Shown: one piece after another, positions 1-6,566 of the stretch
Layout of the letters: each line of letters begins with the position of its first letter
Position numbering within the stretch: the first letter of the stretch is position 1
Assembly: GCA_002360295.1 (NCBI GenBank)
Contig: DEQI01000172.1
Location: 551 to 10,195 of the forward strand
Length of the DNA stretch: 9,645 bases
Direction of reading: 5' to 3'
From: Planococcaceae bacterium UBA3370
Lineage (GTDB): Bacteria; Bacillota; Bacilli; Bacillales_A; Planococcaceae
Made by a program: the position numbers and the translations under genes
The notes under the pieces: model-generated
Databases searched by the model: none
What the model was told of the DNA's origin: nothing
Seen by the model: only the letters and a program-made list of their open reading frames with translations

Positions 1-62
1 TCCAAAATTCCTGGGGGCGTCCGATAAGCCGCTTCACTCGCTCCACTCCAATCAACAAACAC
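1..62 (-). repeat. Dispersed intergenic repeat, leftward copy, cut by window start
   Basis: Read on the minus strand, this stretch starts with TTTGTTGATTGGAGTGGAG and continues GCGAGTGAAGCGG before leaving the window. The 22 bases at 41-62 are the exact reverse complement of 1292-1313, which heads a second copy on the other side of the peptidase gene. Beyond those 22 bases the two copies diverge, sharing only scattered similarity such as GAGTGA. I recall repeats starting with TTGATTGGAG and ending near CGGAAATCAAC in intergenic regions of Bacillaceae-type genomes, but I cannot name a catalogued family. No transposase or protein-coding sequence is associated with it here. Confidence 0.6.
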
Positions 63-110
63 TTTATTTTTACTATCAACCCGGACTTTCGGTGATGAAC
101 CTATAAAGTT

Positions 111-155
111 GAAATAAAAATAGCTACTAAGACACACAATAGTATCCTAATAGCT
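111..155 (-). terminator. Probable intrinsic terminator of the S58 peptidase gene
   Basis: On the minus strand, 12 nt after the peptidase stop codon, AGCTATTAGGA (155-145) can pair along its whole length with TCTTAGTAGCT (132-122). This gives an 11-bp stem with two G-U pairs and a 12-nt loop. It is followed directly by the T-rich tail ATTTTTATTTC (121-111). Stem, position and tail fit a Rho-independent terminator, although the stem is rather AT-rich and the T tract is interrupted. Confidence 0.5.
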
Positions 156-167
156 TAATAAGTCAGG

Positions 168-1223
168 TTAAGATTCAAATAGGTAAGCATTCACAATATG
201 ACCGTTGCGGCCTATTGTTGTTTCGGCTTGTGAAAGGGAATTTAGTATAGCTTCCTCAGCTGCTTCAGCTGCTGCTGTAAACAATTGATTCATAATCGGA
301 TGATCTTCTCGTAATTGCATACGCGCTTCAAGAAGCTCATTTGATTTATGCGGGATATGATGTGCTGTTGTGAAGCCGATTACAATATCACCACTCCCAT
401 GTGAATAATGACTGCCCGTTCGACCAAGACCAATGCCACAACGTTTAATAACTCGTGTAAGCTGGCGACTACTTAGCGGTGCATCTGTTGCAAGAACGAT
501 AATAATCGAGCCATCAGTAGGTGATAGTGTAGAGGGGTGTTGGGTATTTGGCATACGGTAACGCTCTGCCAAAAACTCTGAACTATGACCAAAATTACTT
601 AACACCATACAGCCGATTGTATAGGATGTTTTTTTATTTTCGACAGTTACAATTCGAGATGAAGAGCCAATGCCCCCTTTATAGCCAAAGCAAATCATTC
701 CTGTACCTGCTCCAACTGCGCCCTCTGCTGCAACATCTTCAGTTGCACTTTGAATGGCTTGAATAGCGTGTTCAGGGGTAACTGGACATGCACGAATGGA
801 ATTTAAGTGACTATCGTTACATTCACCCACAACAATATTAATTGTCCCCGTTGAATCGCCTATGTCCTTATTTGTGTCTAACATATATTGCAACGTACCT
901 TGTGTTACTGCTGGTACGCCAAATGTATTTGTCAGCATAATAGGGGATTCAATGACACCTAGCTCATTTATTTGTACAAGCCCTGTCGTTTTTCCGAAAC
1001 CATTTAGAACATAGCTAGCAGCAGTAACCTTTTGCTGAAATAAGTTTCCACTATGCGGTAAAATAGCCGTCACACCCGTACATGCATAGCCACCTTCTTG
1101 ATTCAGTTCTCCTTGAAGTGTTACATGACCAACTTGTACACCGCCTATATCAGTAATACAGTTTTTTGCTCCAGTGGGTAATTGACCAATTTTTATTCCC
1201 ATCTCTCTTACTTTCTTTTTCAT
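168..1223 (-). CDS. P1 family (S58, DmpA-type) self-processing aminopeptidase
   Basis: This 351-residue protein belongs to the DmpA/BapA family of N-terminal-nucleophile aminopeptidases, which remove N-terminal residues (L-, D- or beta-amino acids depending on the member) from small peptides, amides or esters. The precursor normally cuts itself before a serine that becomes the nucleophile of the beta chain. Here the matching motif is DGSIIIVLATDAPL, predicting cleavage between Gly238 and Ser239. Other family-like stretches are the N-terminal NCITDIGGVQVGHVTL (21-36), the glycine-rich GAVGAGTGMICFGYKGGIGS (168-187) and VLSNFG (207-212). No signal peptide is evident, so it is probably cytoplasmic. 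The length is near the family norm of about 350-375. The ATG at 1223 has a TAGGAG ribosome binding site 9 nt upstream. It is a single-gene unit flanked by intergenic repeats. I saw no convincing -35/-10 pair, and the exact substrate cannot be told from sequence. Confidence 0.9.
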   Translation of the reverse strand: MKKKVREMGIKIGQLPTGAKNCITDIGGVQVGHVTLQGELNQEGGYACTGVTAILPHSGNLFQQKVTAASYVLNGFGKTTGLVQINELGVIESPIMLTNTFGVPAVTQGTLQYMLDTNKDIGDSTGTINIVVGECNDSHLNSIRACPVTPEHAIQAIQSATEDVAAEGAVGAGTGMICFGYKGGIGSSSRIVTVENKKTSYTIGCMVLSNFGHSSEFLAERYRMPNTQHPSTLSPTDGSIIIVLATDAPLSSRQLTRVIKRCGIGLGRTGSHYSHGSGDIVIGFTTAHHIPHKSNELLEARMQLREDHPIMNQLFTAAAEAAEEAILNSLSQAETTIGRNGHIVNAYLFES

Positions 1224-1291
1224 ATAATCAATCTCCTAAAATAATAGTTTTAATATTCGTCACCAAAAGTAGGGATGACATTATGAATTAT

Positions 1292-1424
1292 GTGTTTGTT
1301 GATTGGAGTGGAGCCAGAGTGACTCCTTGGGGATTAGCGTAAAAAAGGAACGAAGGCTAAATCGTCACATCGTGTGACAATTTATCTGTGTGAAAGCGAA
1401 GCGACAGCGTAACGGAAACCAACT
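1292..1424 (+). repeat. Structured dispersed repeat with stacked hairpins
   Basis: This non-coding stretch begins GTGTTTGTTGATTGGAGTGG and ends ACGGAAACCAAC. The ends are imperfectly complementary (GTTGATT against AACCAAC). Inside are three short inverted repeats. GGAGT (1305-1309) pairs with ACTCC (1322-1326), and TTAGC (1334-1338) with GCTAA (1356-1360). The third and strongest is TAAAT-C-GTCACA (1358-1369) with TGTGAC-A-ATTTA (1373-1384), with a TCG loop and one mismatch. It is GC-richer than its surroundings and has no usable reading frame. The layout suggests a dispersed structured intergenic element rather than a gene remnant. Its first 22 bases are repeated in inverted orientation at 41-62. 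Confidence 0.6.
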
Positions 1425-1476
1425 CTTTAACAAGAAAAAATATATTTCCTGCTCTACTAAACCATCTTCCTTAAAT

Positions 1477-1505
1477 TTAGAACTAGGTACATTCGATTGT
1501 ATAAT
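1477..1505 (+). promoter_or_regulatory. Candidate sigma-A promoter for the ABC operon
   Basis: A perfect TATAAT at 1500-1505 lies 17 bp after TTAGAA (1477-1482), which matches only three positions of the TTGACA consensus. A start would fall near 1512. The -10 overlaps the left arm of the inverted repeat at 1504-1554. The weak -35 suggests either low basal activity or need for an activator. The region is AT-rich, so chance occurrence of the -10 is possible. Confidence 0.35.
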
Positions 1506-1554
1506 TTTAACACGCAAAGAGAATAATGTATTCAATGTTCTCTTTTGTTAAAAT
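1504..1554. repeat. Two-part 51-nt inverted repeat upstream of the ABC operon
   Basis: The outer arms ATTTTAACA (1504-1512) and TGTTAAAAT (1546-1554) are perfectly complementary. After a 3-nt bulge (1513-1515) an inner stem follows: AAAGAGAATA (1516-1525) against TGTTCTCTTT (1536-1545), with one G-U pair and a 10-nt loop. No T tract follows on either strand, which argues against a simple terminator. It overlaps the candidate -10 and would form the 5' end of the transcript. It may therefore act as an operator or as an mRNA 5' stem. Confidence 0.5.
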
Positions 1555-1655
1555 ATTCGAAATAAAGAAGGGTTTTATAGAAGTTTGTAGAAAGGGATTA
1601 TATGAAAAGTTAGTAGGAGCTATAAGGAAAGTGGAAAAAATCGAGAGGTGATCGC

Positions 1656-2540
1656 ATGATTATTGACGTAAAAGATATGAAAAAACGTTATAAAAAGCAG
1701 CCCGTCTTGAAAGGTATAGACATACAAATAAATACACCACAAATTGTAGCATTAGTTGGTCCTAAAGGGTCTGGAAAAACGACGTTGTTAAATTGCTTAA
1801 CAAACTTACAACTATTTGATGAGGGAAGTGTAGCTATATTAGGTAAAAAGCATACGGATCCTTCTCTCTTTTACGAAGTATCTTATCAACAAAGTAACGG
1901 TACTTTATATGAGAATTTAACGGCTTATGATCATTTGAAATTTATTTGTCAGATGCAAAAACTTCCATTTAGTCGAATAAATGAAGTAGCGCTAAAGGTA
2001 GGGATGAAAAGCTATTTAAAAAAGCGTGTGCAAAAGTATTCTCCAAGTATGAAGCAACATTTATTACTTGCAATGTCTATAATCAATAAACCGAAGCTTT
2101 TATTATTAGATGAACCATTTAATGGACTAGATCGATCAAGTGTCACTCATTTACTCAGCATTTTTTTAGAGCTATATAAGAAGGGGACAACCATTATGAT
2201 TTCATCAGATAATTTATACGAAATTGAACAACTTGCACATACAATATATTTTATAAAGGATGGCGTATTGTTGAAGGAGTCGCTCGAAGACTTATCAATA
2301 AATCAATACGATGTTACAGTGAGTAATTTTGAAAAAGCAAAAGGTATATTGCAGGAACAGTCGCTTGCCTTTGAGTTGACAGAGCATAATACATTCTCAT
2401 TTGATGAAAAAGAGGTGTCTTTCCAAACATTTATTGATTTATTAAATAAAAATGATGTTCAAATCCAAAAGGTAGAGAATGCAAAGATAGGTGCAAAAAA
2501 ACGATATGTCGAGTTATTTGAAAGTGAGCTGTCTTTATGA
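1656..2540 (+). CDS. ABC transporter ATP-binding protein (BcrA/CcmA-like) with degenerate motifs
   Basis: This 294-residue cytoplasmic nucleotide-binding subunit would power the membrane partner encoded immediately downstream. Walker A is GPKGSGKT (35-42), the Q-loop glutamines are at 78-79, and Walker B with its catalytic glutamate is LLLLDEPFNGLD (148-159, Glu153). Residues from about 210 form a C-terminal extension like that of BcrA-type ATPases. Two departures stand out. The signature motif reads YSPSMKQ (128-134), where relatives I recall have YSLGMKQ or LSGGQ. The switch-histidine position of the H-loop, normally SSHxLxE, reads SSDNLYE, placing Asp185 there. Neither change is a frameshift, and the frame is intact. 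The start is supported by GAGAGGTGAT ending 3 nt before the ATG. The stop overlaps the permease start (ATGA), so the two are translationally coupled. The substrate is unknown; peptide-antibiotic export or lipid-related export would be typical for the family. Confidence 0.88.
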   Translation: MIIDVKDMKKRYKKQPVLKGIDIQINTPQIVALVGPKGSGKTTLLNCLTNLQLFDEGSVAILGKKHTDPSLFYEVSYQQSNGTLYENLTAYDHLKFICQMQKLPFSRINEVALKVGMKSYLKKRVQKYSPSMKQHLLLAMSIINKPKLLLLDEPFNGLDRSSVTHLLSIFLELYKKGTTIMISSDNLYEIEQLAHTIYFIKDGVLLKESLEDLSINQYDVTVSNFEKAKGILQEQSLAFELTEHNTFSFDEKEVSFQTFIDLLNKNDVQIQKVENAKIGAKKRYVELFESELSL

Positions 2541-3637
2541 AACTGTTACATTTCGAATTAAAAAAGATACTAATTAGCAAAAAATTTTTATTCGTCATGT
2601 TGTTCATTATATTGAGTATTAGTTTGCTTTTTGCCCGCAATCATCTATTTCAAGCCTTTATCGAAAAAGAAACACAACAAGAAATTGATGCACTGATTCA
2701 GGAAGGAAAAAAATATATAAAAGTATATGAAGAGAACAATAAAGAAGCGCAAGATCAATTGCTGACAGTAACTACAATGGTTAATACGTTGATTCAGTTA
2801 CGTGATTCGATTGGTAAAGAGGATTGGCGTCAAACAGTAACGATCGAAAACAACTATTTGATGCAGCTAAAAACATATAAAGAGTTAGGCGGGGAATTTA
2901 CAGTTTCAACTCAGGAAATGGACAATAAGCTTGCACTCAATCAAAAATTATTAGATGAAAATATTCCACCTGAGCATGAAACATACAGCAAGGCATTACC
3001 GAACTTTATGAAGCAAGTAGTAGATATTTATATTACATTTGGAGCCATCGTTATATTGCTATTTTTGATTGGTAATATACTATCATCAGAATTTAAAAAT
3101 CGCTCTATTCAGTTTCTGTATACACAGCCAATTAAAAAGACAAGTATAGTTAGTAGCAAATTATGGAGTGCGCTAATTGTATACATTGTGATGACATTCA
3201 TTGCTTTTACAACGGTATGTACAATAGGTCTTATTTTTGGTGAAACAGGATCGTTTTATTATCCAATAGTAATCGAACAGCATAATACTTTTACATTTAT
3301 CACCATTACGGAATATATGTTATATGCAATGGCTGTTACTTCGGCTACGATATTCTTAATGCTCGCACTATCTTTGTTAGTAAGTTTAGTGGTGAAACGT
3401 ACTGTAGCGTCAATGATTGTCTTAATTGGTATACTTGTAGGGGGATATGCTCTCTTTACTTATATTAATCAGCCCGACATTGCTTGGTATAACCCGTTCC
3501 AGTATGTCATACCTCAAAATACAATATTGCTGCAAAACACTAGCTTGTGGTATCAAGGTATACCAATTGTTATTGGTTTAGGTATTGTATGTTATTTGCT
3601 ATCTATTATAAAAATGAAATTTACACGCGTTGCCTAA
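2537..3637 (+). CDS. ABC-2 type transporter permease
   Basis: This is a 366-residue integral membrane partner of the preceding ATPase. Hydrophobic segments lie at about 17-34, 162-183, 208-234, 258-285, 289-309 and 341-358, giving six helices. Between the first and second is a charged, glutamate/lysine-rich region of about 125 residues. It probably lies outside the membrane and may be partly coiled coil. After helix 2 comes SSEFKNRSIQFLYTQPIKK, resembling the cytoplasmic coupling segment of ABC-2 permeases (E-x-G/R-T/S ... L-x-x-P). The gene starts inside the ATPase stop codon (4-nt overlap), so it has no separate expression signal. The pair looks like a complete two-component exporter. No regulator or two-component system is adjacent to indicate the substrate. 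Confidence 0.88.
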   Translation: MKLLHFELKKILISKKFLFVMLFIILSISLLFARNHLFQAFIEKETQQEIDALIQEGKKYIKVYEENNKEAQDQLLTVTTMVNTLIQLRDSIGKEDWRQTVTIENNYLMQLKTYKELGGEFTVSTQEMDNKLALNQKLLDENIPPEHETYSKALPNFMKQVVDIYITFGAIVILLFLIGNILSSEFKNRSIQFLYTQPIKKTSIVSSKLWSALIVYIVMTFIAFTTVCTIGLIFGETGSFYYPIVIEQHNTFTFITITEYMLYAMAVTSATIFLMLALSLLVSLVVKRTVASMIVLIGILVGGYALFTYINQPDIAWYNPFQYVIPQNTILLQNTSLWYQGIPIVIGLGIVCYLLSIIKMKFTRVA

Positions 3638-3647
3638 GTGATAGGAT

Positions 3648-3677
3648 GTATTTGGAGAGTAGGTACTCTCCAAATAC
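3648..3677. terminator. Perfect palindrome between convergent units, likely bidirectional terminator
   Basis: GTATTTGGAGAGTA (3648-3661) is followed after GG by its exact reverse complement (3664-3677), giving a 14-bp arm. It lies 10 nt after the permease stop and 17 nt after the kynB stop, between two convergent transcription units. That is the expected place for a shared terminator. There is no proper T tract on either strand (TATTCCG to the right, ATCCTATC to the left), so efficiency by the classical mechanism is uncertain. Confidence 0.55.
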
Positions 3678-3694
3678 TATTCCGTAAATTAAAG

Positions 3695-4318
3695 CTAAAG
3701 TGAGTGTATTTTACGAATAACTGCCCGTACTGGAGCACCATCTGCACCTACCACCTTTAATGGTAGTGCGATTAAATCATAAAAACCTTGATCAATTGTA
3801 TTAAGCACTAATCCTTCGATGATGTGAATACCAGCTTGATACAATGCGTGATGCGCACTTACTTCTTTGCTATCTAATGGATCGACAGATGGATTATCAA
3901 CTCCTAGTAATACAACTCCTTTTTCCTTTAAATAGGGAGCGACATTAGGATGAATAATAGGAATTGTCGTTGGAAATTGTGGAGAGATCGCGTCTTGCGT
4001 TTTTAGTAAAATTCGTTGCACCCCTTTAAAATCAACGGAGTGAAATGTCTCTGCCGTTATTTCGGCAGTACCTCTACAATCCATAACAAAGCATATTCCG
4101 ATATAAATATTAACATCTAGCTGATCTATTTTTTCACCGTTATTGTCAAAGTGGAAAGGGGCATCGGCATGCGTTCCAGTATGCATGGAAGTGGTCATTT
4201 TACCTATATTGACAGAGCCGGTTTGCTCTTTTGTATATGGAATTTCAAATTGAAAGGGTGTATCACCTGGCCAATTGGGTATGCCAGCTTTTAAAGCTTG
4301 TGTAATATCAATCCACAT
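3695..4318 (-). CDS. kynB: Kynurenine formamidase (cyclase-family arylformamidase)
   Basis: This enzyme hydrolyses N-formyl-L-kynurenine to L-kynurenine and formate, the second step of tryptophan breakdown. It belongs to the metal-dependent cyclase-like family. The metal-site motif HTGTHADAPFH is complete: His46, His50, Asp52 and His56. His156 (in SAHH) and Glu168 are spaced like the remaining metal ligands of bacterial KynB. GVDNPSVDPLDSKE (139-152) and GADGAPVRAVIRK (191-203) are family landmarks. The length of 207 residues is normal for bacterial KynB. The ATG has an ATAGGAG ribosome binding site 9 nt upstream, and the gap to the transporter stop is 15 nt. As the last gene of the unit it is separated from kynU and kynA by the transporter. 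The context with kynA and kynU fixes the function beyond the broader cyclase family. Confidence 0.93.
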   Translation of the reverse strand: MWIDITQALKAGIPNWPGDTPFQFEIPYTKEQTGSVNIGKMTTSMHTGTHADAPFHFDNNGEKIDQLDVNIYIGICFVMDCRGTAEITAETFHSVDFKGVQRILLKTQDAISPQFPTTIPIIHPNVAPYLKEKGVVLLGVDNPSVDPLDSKEVSAHHALYQAGIHIIEGLVLNTIDQGFYDLIALPLKVVGADGAPVRAVIRKIHSL

Positions 4319-4333
4319 AACGTATTTCTCCTA

Positions 4334-5680
4334 TTAATATTGAAGTATTAAATATCCAAGAACAACAAGAATAACTGCTGGTACAACAAATGTCATTAAG
4401 AAACGGTATGTTTTATAGAAGCCTTCCCCCACTTTACTTCCTTGTAAAAGCTCATTTTTCACTAAATTTTTATCAACTACATGCATAATAAAGAATGCGA
4501 TGAGCAAGTTGCCAATTGGTAAAATGACATTCGAAACAAAAAAATCTGTGGCATCGAAAATACTTCTCCCAAAAAACGAAACATCACTTAATGTGCTGTA
4601 TGTTAAAGTAGAAGGGATAGAAGCGATGAATACAATTACTCCGATAATAATTGTTAATTTTGCGCGAGTAATTTTATACTTTTCTACAAGAGCCGCAACA
4701 ATAATTTCATACATACTAAAAGATGATGTTAACGTTGCAAATAAGAATAAAATTAAAAACATTGCTAGAAACAGCTCGCCGAAGGGCATTTGTGAAAAGG
4801 CTGCAGGTAGCACCATAAATAATAATGGAGGCCCTTCTGCGACTTCCATATTAAATGAGAATACTACTGGGAAAATAGCTAAACCAGCTAATAATGAAAC
4901 GAAAATATTTAACCCAACTACTGATCCAGCAGAGTAGGGTAGGCTAATATCTTTCTTTAAATAAGAGCTATATGTCACTAAACATGAGAAACCTACTGCT
5001 AAAGCAAAGAATGATTGCCCTAGAGCATATAAAATAGACTCCCCTGTAATGTTAGTGAAATCGGGGTATAAGAAAAATTTCACACCTTCCATTGCTCCAT
5101 CTAGTGTTAATGCACGGATGACTAAAATGAAGAACATAATGAATAATAAGGGCATCATAAATTTATTCGCTTTTTCTATGCCGTTTTGAACACCAAGTGC
5201 AATGACCACAACGTTAGCTATTGTAAACAACGCTAACCCAAGTAAAGCTATCCAAGGCGTACCCGTGACTTGGCCAAAAAATGCACCCGGATCTAATGAT
5301 GGCTCAATGACATTTCCTACGACTGAAACGCCACTGTATACAAAAATCCATCCACCTACAACGCTATAAAAAGATAATAATAAAAAACATCCAATAATTC
5401 CTAATTTACCGACCCATGCCCATGCAGGTGTGTTGGGTGCCAACAATTTATAAGCAGAAATGGCCTCTTTTTGTGAGCCACGACCGATTATATACTCAGA
5501 CAGTAGCATCGGGAGACCAATAAGTAGAGTTAATAGAACGAAAATGAGGAAAAAGGCACCACCACCACTTTGACCTGCTACGTAAGGCATTTTCCAAATA
5601 GCCCCTAAACCAATTGCAGCGCCAGCAGAAGCTAAAATAAAGCCCATCTTACTTGACCATTGACCTTTGTTTTCTTTCAT
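4334..5680 (-). CDS. NSS/SNF-family sodium-dependent transporter, probable tryptophan importer
   Basis: This 448-residue member of the neurotransmitter:sodium symporter family (LeuT fold) probably imports the amino acid consumed by its operon. About eleven membrane helices are visible, at roughly 11-34, 41-62, 91-118, 142-163, 170-190, 214-240, 255-276, 305-330, 342-360, 383-402 and 427-447. This matches the 11-helix bacterial subgroup. Helix 1 carries the broken GAAIGLGAIWKMPY (20-33) and helix 6 GQSFFALAVGF (221-231). By alignment to LeuT from memory, Na2-site residues are kept (Gly20, Ile23, Ala315, Thr318, Ser319). Two Na1 ligands are replaced: Asn27 by Ala27 and Thr254 by Ala226. It lies between kynA and kynB with gaps of 17 and 15 nt and has a strong GGTGGAGGTG ribosome binding site (5686-5695). 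Tryptophan is the inferred substrate; kynurenine or another aromatic compound is possible. Confidence 0.88.
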   Translation of the reverse strand: MKENKGQWSSKMGFILASAGAAIGLGAIWKMPYVAGQSGGGAFFLIFVLLTLLIGLPMLLSEYIIGRGSQKEAISAYKLLAPNTPAWAWVGKLGIIGCFLLLSFYSVVGGWIFVYSGVSVVGNVIEPSLDPGAFFGQVTGTPWIALLGLALFTIANVVVIALGVQNGIEKANKFMMPLLFIMFFILVIRALTLDGAMEGVKFFLYPDFTNITGESILYALGQSFFALAVGFSCLVTYSSYLKKDISLPYSAGSVVGLNIFVSLLAGLAIFPVVFSFNMEVAEGPPLLFMVLPAAFSQMPFGELFLAMFLILFLFATLTSSFSMYEIIVAALVEKYKITRAKLTIIIGVIVFIASIPSTLTYSTLSDVSFFGRSIFDATDFFVSNVILPIGNLLIAFFIMHVVDKNLVKNELLQGSKVGEGFYKTYRFLMTFVVPAVILVVLGYLILQY

Positions 5681-5697
5681 TCAAACACCTCCACCTA

Positions 5698-6555
5698 TTA
5701 TAAAATTGTTCGTACATCCCATAATTCTGGGAAGAAACGATGGTCCAACACCTGACGTAAATAATTCACCCCTGAAGAACCGCCAGTGCCAATTTTAAAG
5801 CCTATAATTCTCTCTACCGTTTTCATATGTTTGAAGCGCCATGTTTGCAAAGAATCTTCTATATCTACTAATTTCTCAGCGAGCTGGTATAAGTCCCAAT
5901 ATTTATCGACATCTTTGTAAACTGTGTGCCAAGCTGCCGCGACCGATTCATCTCCACTATAGACCACACTGTAGTCGCGGTTTAGAAGTTCTTTATTAAT
6001 CGGTAAACCAGCACGAGCCAAAGCTTGGATTGAAACATCGTAAATACTCGGTGCTTTTGATGCTTTCTGCAACATTTCTAAAATATCACGATCTTTTTCA
6101 TATATTTTTAATATATAGGGTGTTTTGTAGCCTAACGCAAATTCAATAAGTCGATACTGATAACTTTGGAAGCCAGAAGCCTTTCCGAGTTTATCTCGGA
6201 ATTGTAAGTATTCAGCTGGCGTCATCGTTGCTAAAACATCCCACGCTTGAATAATTTGAATTTGGATTTTAGAAACGCGTGCTAGCATTTTAAATGCAGG
6301 TTGCATTTCTCCTCGTTGAATCGTTTCAATAGCCCCTTGCAGCTCGTGAATAATTAACTTCATCCATAGCTCACTAACTTGGTGAATAATAATGAAAAGC
6401 ATTTCATCGTGGTGATTGGAAAGCCGATTTTGGTTGGATAAAATAGGATCTAAACTTAAATACTCACTATAAGTCATATCATTTTTAAAATCAGTATGAA
6501 TGCCTTTTTCTTGCTTTATTTTTTCTTGGAGTTCAGAAATGGAGCGTTTCGACAA
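5698..6555 (-). CDS. kynA: Tryptophan 2,3-dioxygenase
   Basis: This heme enzyme opens the indole ring of L-tryptophan with O2 to give N-formyl-L-kynurenine, the committing step of the pathway. Landmarks, numbered from the farthest upstream TTG (6561): [10 protein letters not shown] with the active-site His60; [17 protein letters not shown] with Arg122, the substrate-carboxylate arginine; [16 protein letters not shown] with the axial heme ligand His245; and [11 protein letters not shown] with Thr259. All are intact. No ATG exists upstream of the conserved KGIHTDF region. Two in-frame TTG codons compete, at 6561 and 6555. The AGGGGG ribosome binding site (6568-6563) is only 1 nt from the first but 7 nt from the second, so I chose 6555 (285 residues; relatives are about 280). 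That site overlaps the kynU stop codon TAG, suggesting translational coupling. Confidence 0.94.
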   Translation of the reverse strand: MSKRSISELQEKIKQEKGIHTDFKNDMTYSEYLSLDPILSNQNRLSNHHDEMLFIIIHQVSELWMKLIIHELQGAIETIQRGEMQPAFKMLARVSKIQIQIIQAWDVLATMTPAEYLQFRDKLGKASGFQSYQYRLIEFALGYKTPYILKIYEKDRDILEMLQKASKAPSIYDVSIQALARAGLPINKELLNRDYSVVYSGDESVAAAWHTVYKDVDKYWDLYQLAEKLVDIEDSLQTWRFKHMKTVERIIGFKIGTGGSSGVNYLRQVLDHRFFPELWDVRTIL

Positions 6556-6566
6556 GTTCAATCCCC

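Larger units (their letters stand above)
1425..1655 (+). other. Non-coding leader region before the ABC operon
   Basis: This AT-rich 231-nt stretch carries no plausible gene: reading frames are short and lack ribosome binding sites. It holds a candidate promoter (1477-1505), a two-part inverted repeat (1504-1554) and, at its end, the ribosome binding site GAGAGGTGAT (1643-1652) for the ABC ATPase. From the predicted transcription start near 1512 the leader would be about 145 nt. I recognise no known riboswitch in it. Confidence 0.5.

Noticed and set aside
1..1424. Composite transposon or insertion sequence around the peptidase gene
   Set aside because: There is no transposase, the flanking elements diverge after 22 bp, and no target-site duplication is visible. 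The pieces look like intergenic repeats.
1656..2540. ABC ATPase as a pseudogene because of its altered motifs
   Set aside because: The frame is uninterrupted and of normal length, Walker A and B are intact, and it is overlapped by its permease, so I keep it as a divergent functional gene.
4500..4937. 145-codon open frame on the plus strand, opposite the NSS transporter
   Set aside because: It is antisense to a well-conserved membrane protein gene. It lacks a ribosome binding site at its start and resembles no known family, so it is a coding shadow.
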